From: a bacterium
GTDB lineage: Bacteria > Myxococcota_A > Bradymonadia > UBA7976 > UBA1532
Direction of reading: 5' to 3'
Length of the DNA stretch: 64,000 nt
NCBI GenBank assembly: GCA_030426085.1
Contig: JAUHYW010000026.1
Coordinates: 44,251 to 108,250, forward strand
Below the pieces are notes generated by a model. That model did not search any database, was not told where the DNA came from, and saw only the letters and a list, made by a program, of their open reading frames with translations. Both the position numbers and the translations under genes were made by a program. Positions 1-7,622 of this stretch are shown piece by piece (position 1 is the first letter of the stretch; each line of letters begins with the position of its first letter).

Positions 1-1060
1 GCTCGTAGAAGCCGCCGGCCCGCAGGTCGAGCCGGCCCCACTCGCCGCCCGCGGCCCGCCACTCGAGCCCCACCCGGGGCACGAAGATGTCGTGGAACCC
101 GGGGTCGATCGGCTCGGCGGGCAGGGGCAATTCGAATGACAGCGGCTTCAGATCCAGCTCGAGCTCGATCCGGGCGGTCGGCGTGGGGAAGCGGCTCCAA
201 TCGAGCCAGCCGATATCGGCCGAGAGCCGCCAGTCGCCGAGGTCGACCGCCCCCCCGAGGAAGACCTGCTGCGGCGAGTAGAGCGTCTGGTTGAGCGACC
301 GCAGCAGGAACAGCCCCTCGGGGATGAGCGAGACCCCGGGCTGGGTGTCGATGGAGCCGGTCACCCGGACGTGCAGGTCGAGCTTCAGCGAGAAGTCCTG
401 CCGATAGCACGCCCCGACCCGCCAGCCGTCGCCGACGTACAGCGCGCCGGCGGTCAGGTAGCGCACCGAAGCCAGATCGACGTCGACCGCGCTGTCGAGC
501 CGGGTCAGCTCGCTGTCGAAGAGGCCCACCTCGCCCTGGATGTCGAGCGTGCCGCCGGTATTGGCCAGATAGGTCAGCCCGGCGCCGATGAAGAGATCGT
601 CGAGCGTCTCGACCGCGATGGACGAGCTGATCACGACCCGCTGCGGCCGGTTGTCCCACAGCACCCACCGCGGCTGACGCTCGGGCAGCGCCCGGATGCG
701 GCTGACCCGCTCGTCGGGCAGGTGCAGGCCCAGCGAGAAGCCCACCCGCCGGCCGAAGAGCGCGCCGGGCAGCGCCACCCCGCCCTGGAAGCCGCGGGAG
801 TCGTCCACGTTCTGGTCGCCGCCGCTCATGGTCAGCTTCGGGCGCACGAAGGCATAGCCCAGGTCGAGCCGCAGGTGCTCGGCGGCGGCGAGGCCGGCCG
901 GGTTGTAGTAGTTGGCGGCGACGTCGGTGCTCGTGGCGGTCACCGCCCCGCCGAGGCCCACCGCCCGGGCGCCGTAGCCGAAGGCATCCAGCGGGTTGGC
1001 CGATGCCATCGATGGCACCATCAGCAACCCGGCGACGAGGGCGCTGGCCGCGCGCGTCAC
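1..1060 (-). CDS. FadL/OmpP1-like outer-membrane protein, partial (C-terminus beyond the window)
   Basis: This is the second of two adjacent OmpP1/FadL-type barrel genes. The start is a GTG at 1060 whose bases overlap the TGA of the upstream gene as GTGA, so translation is probably coupled. A signal peptide ends near SMASA, and mature residues NPLDAFGYGARAVGLGGA match the N-terminus typical of the family. An NPAGL motif follows, then alternating beta-strand-like sequence. The family forms outer-membrane channels for long-chain fatty acids or other hydrophobic compounds; the substrate here cannot be told. The frame is open to base 1. The start is missed if only ATG is considered. Confidence 0.8.
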   Translation of the reverse strand, partial: MTRAASALVAGLLMVPSMASANPLDAFGYGARAVGLGGAVTATSTDVAANYYNPAGLAAAEHLRLDLGYAFVRPKLTMSGGDQNVDDSRGFQGGVALPGALFGRRVGFSLGLHLPDERVSRIRALPERQPRWVLWDNRPQRVVISSSIAVETLDDLFIGAGLTYLANTGGTLDIQGEVGLFDSELTRLDSAVDVDLASVRYLTAGALYVGDGWRVGACYRQDFSLKLDLHVRVTGSIDTQPGVSLIPEGLFLLRSLNQTLYSPQQVFLGGAVDLGDWRLSADIGWLDWSRFPTPTARIELELDLKPLSFELPLPAEPIDPGFHDIFVPRVGLEWRAAGGEWGRLDLRAGGFYE

Positions 1061-2325
1061 AGGTCGACCCCCAGCTCGATCACCCCGCCGACGATACGGC
1101 CTTCGTGCGCGTGCCGCCGAGGCATCTCTTCGGGGTCGTAGCCCGCCGCGGCGACGGCGTCCGGATCCTTGGTGTGGCGCCGGGATGCCATCTGTTGCCA
1201 TTGCACCGCCAGATCGAGGTGCAGCCGATCCCAGCCCAGGCCGACGCCGAGGGCGACGGTGTGCCGGTCGCTGTCGAGCAGGCTGTGCAGCCCGGTCTGT
1301 TCGGGGGCCGGGCTGGGCGTGAAGCGATAGCCGGCGCGGGCGGCGAGGCCCAGATCCCATGCGGCGATGCGCGGGGTGTATTCGAGGCCGGCCCGCCATT
1401 CGAAGATGTCATCGAACCCCGGCTCGGGCTGGGTCGGGAAGTCTTCGGGCACCGCGGTGTAGACGATGGGCACCGGGTAGTCGCTCCACCGGCTGAAGGC
1501 CCCGCCGACGGCGACCCGCAGCGCGTCGCGCCGCCACCCGATCTCGTAGCCCAGCGCGGCCGGGTCGTATTGGGCGACGCCCTCGACCTGGAGCGTCGGC
1601 ACCGGCAGCGGGAACTGGTCCCCGAGATCGGCGTCGATCGGCAGGTAGAACCGGGCCGCCGACTCGCCGCGCCAGGTGAGGCCGAGCGCGAGCTCACCGA
1701 GGCCGTTGACGGGCAGGCGCCCTTGCAGGCCGAAGACCGGGGCGTAATCGGCGACGAGCTGGTCCCGGGCCTGGGAGCCGATGCGGCCCTCGGCGTTGGG
1801 CGCGACGTCGATGGCCCCGTCGAGCGCCGACAGCGCGATGAACCCGGCCCCGATGGTCAGCCCGTCGATGATGCGCACCCCGATCGCCGCTTGCAGGCTG
1901 ACGGTCTGGGCCCGGTTCTCGACGAGCACGAACTGCGGCGCGCCGGGCCGGGGGATGTCGGCGACGAGCACCGAGTTGGTGGGGATCACGAAGCCCCCGC
2001 CGAGGGCGATGCGCTCGGCGAGCGGGCCGCCGAGCGGCAGCGGCAGGTCGAAGCCGATGAGCGTCGCGGTGGCGTCCCGGGCGGCGTGTGACGCGCCGTC
2101 GAGGGTCAGGTCGAAGGTGGCGTACTGGTAGCCGACGGCGACCCCCGGCGCGGCCTCGAACGCCAGCCCGGCGGGGTTGGCATGCACCGCGCCGTGCCCC
2201 CGGGCGTCGCTGACCACCGCCCCGGCGAGCCCCTGGGCCCGGGCGCCGTAGCCGAACAGCTCGGGCGCGCTGGCGTGGGCCGCGGGCGTCAGGAGGGCGG
2301 CGGCGATGAACAGCGGGGCGCGCAT
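1057..2325 (-). CDS. FadL/OmpP1-like outer-membrane protein
   Basis: 422 residues. A signal peptide (about residues 1-18, ending AAHAS) is followed by ELFGYGARAQGLAGAVVSDA and HANPAGLAFE, the conserved FadL/OmpP1 N-terminal motifs in which the hatch region and first strands lie. The rest is amphipathic and glycine-rich, as expected for a 14-strand barrel. It shares the GYGARA, GLxGA and NPAGL motifs with the downstream gene, and the GTGA overlap suggests a two-gene operon of paralogues. It would sit in the outer membrane and import hydrophobic substrates; the ligand is unknown. Confidence 0.85.
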   Translation of the reverse strand: MRAPLFIAAALLTPAAHASAPELFGYGARAQGLAGAVVSDARGHGAVHANPAGLAFEAAPGVAVGYQYATFDLTLDGASHAARDATATLIGFDLPLPLGGPLAERIALGGGFVIPTNSVLVADIPRPGAPQFVLVENRAQTVSLQAAIGVRIIDGLTIGAGFIALSALDGAIDVAPNAEGRIGSQARDQLVADYAPVFGLQGRLPVNGLGELALGLTWRGESAARFYLPIDADLGDQFPLPVPTLQVEGVAQYDPAALGYEIGWRRDALRVAVGGAFSRWSDYPVPIVYTAVPEDFPTQPEPGFDDIFEWRAGLEYTPRIAAWDLGLAARAGYRFTPSPAPEQTGLHSLLDSDRHTVALGVGLGWDRLHLDLAVQWQQMASRRHTKDPDAVAAAGYDPEEMPRRHAHEGRIVGGVIELGVDL

Positions 2326-2425
2326 CGCGGGTGACGTACAGCGCGCGGCCGTCGGGGCGCAAGCGCAATCCGGCCGAGGCGGCGGGGAATGTCAGGAGGG
2401 ACGGGGTGGGCGGGTCGTGGCCCGG

Positions 2426-2689
2426 TCAGCCCGGCTGCTCGTCGGGGACCTCTTCGAACAGCGCCTTGAGCGGCATGTCGAGCGCCCGGGCGATGGCGCA
2501 GAGCGAGCGCAGGCCCGGCTCCCGTTCACCCTTGAGGATGTAGGTCAGCCCGTTCTTCGACAGGCTGGTGAGGCGGGCGAAGGTGTTCTTGCTGATGCCC
2601 AGCTCTTCGCGGCGGTGCTCGATCCAGAAGACCAGCCTGCGGGTGGCTTCGTGCACGTCTTCGTTCAGCACTTCGGGCAGCACGAACAT
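2426..2689 (-). CDS. XRE-family helix-turn-helix regulator
   Basis: 87 residues with a Cro/C1-type helix-turn-helix: LGISKNTFARLTSLSKNGL forms the two helices and ILKGEREPGLRSLCAIARAL the following support helices. It probably binds DNA as a dimer. The ATG at 2689 gives a protein of normal length for the family. An ATG at 2737 would add 16 residues, and neither start has a strong ribosome binding site. The gene is divergent from the unknown gene at 2817, so it may control that gene and itself from the shared spacer. Confidence 0.75.
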   Translation of the reverse strand: MFVLPEVLNEDVHEATRRLVFWIEHRREELGISKNTFARLTSLSKNGLTYILKGEREPGLRSLCAIARALDMPLKALFEEVPDEQPG

Positions 2690-2816
2690 GCGCGCCGAGT
2701 AGCACGCTCCACCGCGCACGCCCAGGCGAACGATCATGTTCACGATGTTGATCACAGTTGTGCGTAATGCGCATGATGAGCGCCCCGGCGTTCTCGCCGC
2801 CGAGAGAGGAGACCCC
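2690..2816. promoter_or_regulatory. Divergent intergenic region between XRE regulator and unknown gene
   Basis: This spacer is less GC-rich than its surroundings (around 2730-2775) and contains short dyad-like pieces, TGCG/CGCA around 2761-2773 and CATGATG. It is the natural place for promoters of both genes and for an XRE operator. No clear -35/-10 pair was identified. The + strand side ends in a strong ribosome binding site (GAGAGGAGA) 6 nt before the ATG at 2817. Confidence 0.35.
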
Positions 2817-3254
2817 ATGCCGCCGCTCGCCCGCGCCTCGATCGCGCTCACCCGAGCCCAGCTCTGCGCCCTCGCCCGGGTGGGGCGAGAGCTGGGCGGG
2901 CCCATCCTCGACCTCTGGCCCGACGCGCGCGCCCGCAGCGCCATCGTGCAGGCGCTGTATGCCATCGAAGACGCCGCCGCGGGCGTCGGCGCGCCGGACC
3001 CGCTCGAGATCGATCTGGCGCACCTCGGCTCGGTGATCGGCGACATCCGGTCGGATGACTGCGCCGCGGCGATCCGAGCGCGGGCGCGGGCGCTGCTGAC
3101 CACCGCGCTGCTGTGGCGGGCGCTGGAGGATCTGCCCGACGCCGCCGGGCTGCTCGACGTGACCCGCGTCGACCGCGAGCCGTGGCGGGCGGACGCGCGG
3201 CGGACGCTGGCGGCTCACGGCGTCGCGGTGGCGCTGCCCGGCGAGCGAGAGTGA
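2817..3254 (+). CDS. Unknown protein, helical, divergent from an XRE regulator
   Basis: 145 residues, start chosen from a strong upstream GAGAGGAGA. I do not recognise the family. The sequence is Ala/Arg/Leu-rich and looks all-helical, with no signal peptide or membrane segment. Its 3' end (3204-3263, coding plus about 9 nt past the stop) recurs with few changes at 7488-7568, just before the first NACHT-SUMF1 gene, so the gene or a paralogue once had a second copy. Pairing with a small XRE regulator on the other strand would fit a toxin-antitoxin-like or self-regulated module, but nothing in the sequence proves that. Confidence 0.6.
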   Translation: MPPLARASIALTRAQLCALARVGRELGGPILDLWPDARARSAIVQALYAIEDAAAGVGAPDPLEIDLAHLGSVIGDIRSDDCAAAIRARARALLTTALLWRALEDLPDAAGLLDVTRVDREPWRADARRTLAAHGVAVALPGERE

Positions 3255-3309
3255 CCCGCGGGGCGTCGGAGGCGCGCGGATCGCGCGACCGCCCGCCCGT
3301 CGTCGACCG

Positions 3310-3783
3310 TCAGCGGCTGAAGAGCTGCACGACCAGCGCCTCGCCGGTCCAGACCGCCCAACCTCCACCCCAGCGGATGTTCAGGAACGGCTCGACCCCG
3401 TACACCGGCCCTTCGACGGTCGTGGCCGACGCGGGCAGAACCGGGCGCAGCCGCGGGTCGATGGCGATCGTGCGCGCGGGCCCCGCCTCGCCCAGCCGAG
3501 GCCTCAGGGATGCCCAGGCTTCATCGCTCATCGGGAACCGGGCCAGCAGCATCAGATCGGTCGGCCCGGGCACCACGCTCGGCTTGCCGCGGGGCACGGC
3601 GACCCAGGCGCCGACCCGGATCGCGTCGGGCAGGGTGATGTGGCGCCTCAGGAGGTCGAGATCGTGCCGGATGGTCAAGGGCTGCGCTCCGGTCTGTCGG
3701 GGTGGGTCCGCGTCCGCCTCGTCGCGGGGGCTGCAGCCGACGCCGAGCGCGGCCGAGAGTGCGAGCACGAGCGCGCGCCTCAT
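3310..3783 (-). CDS. Small lipoprotein coupled to the DUF4157 gene
   Basis: 157 residues. A short basic start, hydrophobic stretch and lipobox LGVGC at about residues 13-17 indicate signal peptidase II processing and lipid anchoring. The mature part has no recognised domain; it ends in a Trp/Gly-rich segment. Its ATG overlaps the TGA of the upstream DUF4157 gene (ATGA), implying coupled translation and roughly matched amounts. An accessory or immunity-type lipoprotein for the large partner is possible, but this is inference from position only. Confidence 0.65.
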   Translation of the reverse strand: MRRALVLALSAALGVGCSPRDEADADPPRQTGAQPLTIRHDLDLLRRHITLPDAIRVGAWVAVPRGKPSVVPGPTDLMLLARFPMSDEAWASLRPRLGEAGPARTIAIDPRLRPVLPASATTVEGPVYGVEPFLNIRWGGGWAVWTGEALVVQLFSR

Positions 3784-5207
3784 CGGGCGGCGGCCCGCCC
3801 GCGGCTGTCAGCGGGCTGGCGGGTCGGACCCGACCGATCGACGTCGAGCCCGTCGACCCCCGGCGCACGGCGCGCGGGGCCGAGGTCCGTCTCGAACTCG
3901 AAGCCTCGCTCCAAGGTCGCCACCTGAAGGAACTCGTGCCCCAGGCCGGTGATCTCGAAGCGCCCGTTGTCGTCGTCCGGAATCCCGCTGGCGATGTCGG
4001 CCTGTCCCGGGTTGAAGTTGTACATGTCTTCCATGTGCAGCGTGAGGTCGACCTCGAATCGCCGGATGTAGGCGACCGAAGCTTCGGCTTCCCCTTCTGC
4101 CTCGCCCGCGGCACGTGCCCGGCGCGGGGCTTCCTCCACTTCGACCGTCACATCCAGCTCGCTCCAGATGGAGTGCCCGCCGATGGCTTTCTGCCAGTTC
4201 TCGGTCGCCGGATAGGGATAGCGCCCATCACTGCCCACGCCGACGGGATCGGTGCGCAGTCGGAAGGTCCAGGTGCCGGCGCGCGGGGTCGAACCCATGA
4301 GGCCATCGTGATACTCGACGGCCGCGAAGCGCGCGTCTTCGAGGACGGATTGCCAGACGCGCGCGCCGCTGCTGTCATCGTCGATGAATCGCTGGTAGTC
4401 GAACTCTCGCTGACGCCCCCCGCCGAAGAGGAAGTGTCGATAGGCCGATGTCCCATCCACCAGGTCGGGCCGCAACGCCTCGGCGACCTCGAGCTTGGCG
4501 AGCCACTTCAACCGCGCGAAGTGGTCGCCCATCGTCGGCTCCCGCCGCCGGCTCTCGTCCACGTTGCCGCTCCCGTCATCGAGGAAGCCGTGGTCGTGCG
4601 CGATCTCGGGCGCCTCCCCGTCGTGCTCGATGTAGTCGGCGTAGGTCGACGTCGGGAAGCTATGAGGGGTGTCTTCGTCGCGCTTCTCGTGCTGTTCTCG
4701 GGCTTCGTCGCCGACATCGAATTGCACCGACCGGGCTTGCACGCCCGCGGCGCCCGACCCGGAGCCGGCGAAGCCGTCCAACAAGGCCTCGGCGCTCTCG
4801 CCCGCGACGACCCGATCGGCCACGGCGTCCGCATGCTGCTCGTAGCGATCGCCAGCCTCCCCGACCCCGCCCGCGAGCTGGACGCCACCTCGCTGCTGTA
4901 CGATGTGCGCCGCTTCGTGTGCCGACGTATGCAGATCGGGTGCCCGGGCGAACGCGACGTCACTGCCGCTCGCGTAGGCCTCGGCGCCCATGCGCCCGGC
5001 AGCGACCGCGGCCGGGCCGCCGACATGGGCTCGGATCCCGCTGACATCGTGGCGCCCGAACGCGCGCTGAATGGCCCTCCCGAAAGGCAATGGGTGGCCC
5101 GCGCCCTGCAGGCCGCCGCGCGCCGCCTCGTGGGTGCCCGCCGCGTCGAGATCGCCAGCCCCGGCGGCCGCTCGCTTGACGTCGCGCGCCTGAGCCCGCC
5201 GACTCAT
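3780..5207 (-). CDS. eCIS-core domain (DUF4157) protein with unknown C-terminal domain
   Basis: 475 residues. The ATG at 5207 is preceded by CAGGAGG at suitable distance; longer frames upstream lack such a site. Residues about 40-140 match the DUF4157 eCIS-core domain: [21 protein letters not shown], then [16 protein letters not shown] with an HExxH zinc-protease-like motif, then [16 protein letters not shown]4157 proteins are commonly cargo or parts of extracellular contractile injection systems and polymorphic toxins. The C-terminal 250 residues ([38 protein letters not shown]) look like a separate domain that I cannot name confidently. No sheath, tube or baseplate genes are in the window, so any injection machinery lies elsewhere. 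Confidence 0.75.
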   Translation of the reverse strand: MSRRAQARDVKRAAAGAGDLDAAGTHEAARGGLQGAGHPLPFGRAIQRAFGRHDVSGIRAHVGGPAAVAAGRMGAEAYASGSDVAFARAPDLHTSAHEAAHIVQQRGGVQLAGGVGEAGDRYEQHADAVADRVVAGESAEALLDGFAGSGSGAAGVQARSVQFDVGDEAREQHEKRDEDTPHSFPTSTYADYIEHDGEAPEIAHDHGFLDDGSGNVDESRRREPTMGDHFARLKWLAKLEVAEALRPDLVDGTSAYRHFLFGGGRQREFDYQRFIDDDSSGARVWQSVLEDARFAAVEYHDGLMGSTPRAGTWTFRLRTDPVGVGSDGRYPYPATENWQKAIGGHSIWSELDVTVEVEEAPRRARAAGEAEGEAEASVAYIRRFEVDLTLHMEDMYNFNPGQADIASGIPDDDNGRFEITGLGHEFLQVATLERGFEFETDLGPARRAPGVDGLDVDRSGPTRQPADSRGRAAAR

Positions 5208-5403
5208 GGCCGACATCCTCCTGAGCTGTAAGGGCGCCTCCCCCCGATCGTGCACGGTCTCGGCCCGGCGGCCACTCGCGGAGGTCGTTCGATGATCGCG
5301 ATTCATGGTCAGCCCTGTCGTGTGTTCCGCCGGGCAGCGTATCGACGACCCGGCCGGTCTGCAACCCATTCGGAGACCACAGAGGCGACCGGGAGGGCTG
5401 GAA

Positions 5404-5935
5404 TCAGGGACCCTTGGGGCCGGGGGAACTGCCGGCCGGCACCGCGACACACCGGAAACCGACGACGCCGTTGCGCCAGTCCGGGGGCCCACGGGCCCGT
5501 CGAACCACCCGCCCCCCGCTACACGCGGGCGTCGTGCGCGTCCGATCCATCATGACCACACAGGTATGTCGAGAGGCGCTCGTCTCTGAAGACCCACGGG
5601 TCGGCGCACCACGCCCCAACGGTGCCCGCCGTATCCCACCGGCCCGGGGCCCGACCGGGTACAGGCCGATCGGCGTCGGCCGGGTGGGGTCGTCCTCCTC
5701 GCCCGCCTTGTAGGCCGCCCGCTCGAGCGTCGGCGGGTCGTCGCCCCAGGCGTAGGGCCGCTGATCGCCGGCCCGCCGGGCCGCATGGGCCCATTCGAAC
5801 TCGGTCGGCAGGCGGATCGTGGTGCCCGGCGGTTTCTCCCCGGGCGGCCCGCCAACGGCATCACGCCCGGGCGGCGTACCACCCCGACCGGTTCGGGTCG
5901 GCCACCAGCCGCACGAACGGCGCTTGCAGGCGCCG
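5404..5935 (-). pseudogene. Truncated, frameshifted copy of the NACHT-SUMF1 3' end
   Basis: This closely resembles the C-terminal part of the gene at 10952-14194: TTIRLPTEFEWAHAARRAGD, YAWGDDPP, AAYKAGEEDDPTRPTPIGLYP and the end [18 protein letters not shown]. The segment from about 5889 to 5931 matches a more upstream part of the parent (around 11850-11890), so a stretch of several hundred bases has been lost internally. Further small deletions put the WDMAGN region and the last hypervariable stretch out of frame. There is no N-terminal NTPase part. Unlike the two intact genes, no hairpin follows the stop. It is in the same orientation as the parent, with two other genes in between. Confidence 0.8.
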
Positions 5936-5942
5936 ACTCGAC

Positions 5943-7310
5943 TCAGGACATCGAGTCCGTGATCGGCGCGGGCGGGGGCGGGGCGGTGGTCGTCCGGGCC
6001 TGCCCCGGCCACTCGAACCAGATCGCGCGGCTGTCCCCGTCGGCGAAGACGCCCATCCGCCCGCCGTGCTGCTGAATGATGCGGCGGCACCGCGCCAGCG
6101 GCAACCCCCCGCCGATCACGGCCTGACGAAGACCCACGGCGAGCGCGCTCGACACCTCGGCGTCGGGCCCGGGCGGGCCGGCGTCGCAGTGGATGGCGAT
6201 GCGCCAGCCGACGCGCGTCGCCGACGCCCCGATGTGGAGCCGGCAAGCGCCCGACCCCACCCCGTCGGTCTCGATCGCGTGTCGCAGCAGAGTGCGCAGG
6301 ACCAGATCCAGATCGGCCTCGAGCCCCCACACGACCGGCAGGCGCCCCATCGTCACCTTCGCCCGGGCGGCCTCGAGCTCTTCGGCGAGGTCGTCCAGCA
6401 GATGCCCGACCACGCCCGACAGAGCGACGGGGCAGGCGGTGATGTCATCGCTGCCGCTGAGGCCGTCGAGCGCCCGGGTGAGGGCCAGGCAGGCCCCGGT
6501 CAGCTCGCCCAGCTCGGGCCACGCGGCGGCCTGCATCCTCGCCTCGACGCAGCGGGTCAGGATCTCGATGGGCCCCTGGATGCGCTCGGCCATGTCCCGC
6601 CCGAGCTCGGCCTGATCGCGGCGGTGCGCCGAGAGGGCCTCGGCCAGCTGGGCCAGCGAGCGTTCGAGGCGCACCTCGTAGGCGATGTCTTCGAGGACCA
6701 CCCCCAGCCGGTGCCCGTCGAAGCAGGCGCGGACCCGCACGGGCAGCCGATCCCCACCCGCGCGAAACGCGTGCACCCGATGCGGGGACACCGTGAGCGC
6801 CTCGAGGCTCTTCCACGCCGACGCGTCGAACCACGGTTCGAGGAACTCCGCCAGCGGTCGGCTGACGGGATCCCGCGCGGTCCGGCAGCCGTAGACCCGC
6901 GCGCCGTGGTTCGCCGCGATGATCGGGGACGCCCGGACGTCGCCCGGCGTGAGCCGCGCGAAGACCGCCGGGGCCGGCGAGCGGCGCACCATGTCGGCCC
7001 ACAGCGCGTCATCGGGCCGCGGCGGGGGGCGCCCGGCGGCCGAGACCATGACCCCCCGGCGGCCGTCGGGCAGCGGCCAGGTCCGCACCCGCAGATCGCG
7101 GCGGCCCCACGCGAATTCGAACGACGGCTCCGCGCGGTCGAGCAGCCGCTCGAGGTCGGGTGGGCGCGAGGGCGCCCGATCTTCGGATTCATCGGCCAGC
7201 AGCGCTTCGGCCGCCGGGCTCATCGGCGCGAGCGCGCCGTCGGTCGCGATGAACACGGCCGCCGGCATGGCGCGCAGCAGGGGTTCGATTGTCGAGACGT
7301 CGGTCATCAT
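5943..7310 (-). CDS. Degenerate histidine-kinase-like protein (PAS-like + HATPase fold)
   Basis: 455 residues, start ATG at 7310 behind AAGGTG. The N-terminal half resembles one or two PAS-type domains. A dimerisation helix region around GRDMAERIQGPIEILTR aligns with the H-box of HisKA kinases, but the phosphoacceptor position (five residues before the Pro) is Glu, not His. The C-terminus has an HATPase_c layout: a LLRHAIET segment where the N-box Asn should be, DAGPPG instead of a DxGxG G1 box, and a fairly normal GGGLPLARCRRIIQQHGG G2 box. It is therefore probably a pseudokinase or ATP-binding regulator. No response regulator gene is adjacent. It is divergent from the NACHT-SUMF1 gene at 7623 and may be functionally tied to it. 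Confidence 0.65.
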   Translation of the reverse strand: MMTDVSTIEPLLRAMPAAVFIATDGALAPMSPAAEALLADESEDRAPSRPPDLERLLDRAEPSFEFAWGRRDLRVRTWPLPDGRRGVMVSAAGRPPPRPDDALWADMVRRSPAPAVFARLTPGDVRASPIIAANHGARVYGCRTARDPVSRPLAEFLEPWFDASAWKSLEALTVSPHRVHAFRAGGDRLPVRVRACFDGHRLGVVLEDIAYEVRLERSLAQLAEALSAHRRDQAELGRDMAERIQGPIEILTRCVEARMQAAAWPELGELTGACLALTRALDGLSGSDDITACPVALSGVVGHLLDDLAEELEAARAKVTMGRLPVVWGLEADLDLVLRTLLRHAIETDGVGSGACRLHIGASATRVGWRIAIHCDAGPPGPDAEVSSALAVGLRQAVIGGGLPLARCRRIIQQHGGRMGVFADGDSRAIWFEWPGQARTTTAPPPPAPITDSMS

Positions 7311-7487
7311 CCGTCACCTTTCACCGTCGGTGGTCGAATGAACGTAACCGTCGCTCCTACCGCTACGCTCTACACTCTGTATTATGTCTAACACCTTAGT
7401 GGCCTGTCCAGGTGACTGTCGGATTCATTCGTGCCCGAGCGGACGGGGCCCGAATTCGACCCGAGCGAGCGCCAACGATGTCCGATG
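7311..7487. promoter_or_regulatory. AT-richer promoter region between divergent genes
   Basis: Bases about 7325-7405 are strikingly less GC-rich than the rest of the window (for example CTACACTCTGTATTATGTC). On the minus strand a -10-like CATAAT sits about 70 bp upstream of the start of the kinase-like gene, but I cannot assign a convincing -35. This is the most promoter-like stretch in the window and could serve both directions. Confidence 0.4.
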
Positions 7488-7568
7488 GCGCTGGCGGCTC
7501 ACGGCGTCGTGATGGCGCTGCCCGGCGAGCCGCCGGGCGAGCGATCCCGGCGCAGGTGACCCGCGGGG
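7488..7568 (+). repeat. Relic of the 3' end of the gene at 2817-3254
   Basis: Bases 7488-7530 match 3204-3246 with about three mismatches in 43, in the same orientation. A second match (GTGACCCGCGGGG) at 7556-7568 corresponds to the stop-codon region of that gene. The remaining gene body is absent. It is a decayed duplicate, located only about 55 bp before the start of the NACHT-SUMF1 gene. Confidence 0.7.
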
Positions 7569-7622
7569 GTGACGGATCATGTCGGCGATGCCATCGGTGG
7601 CGCGGTATGCCAGAATGCAGCC

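Noticed and set aside
5404..5935. The third SUMF1 copy as a DGR template repeat
   Set aside because: It extends far beyond the variable segment into the SUMF1 core, does not have adenine at most variable sites, and is frameshifted; a decayed gene fits better.
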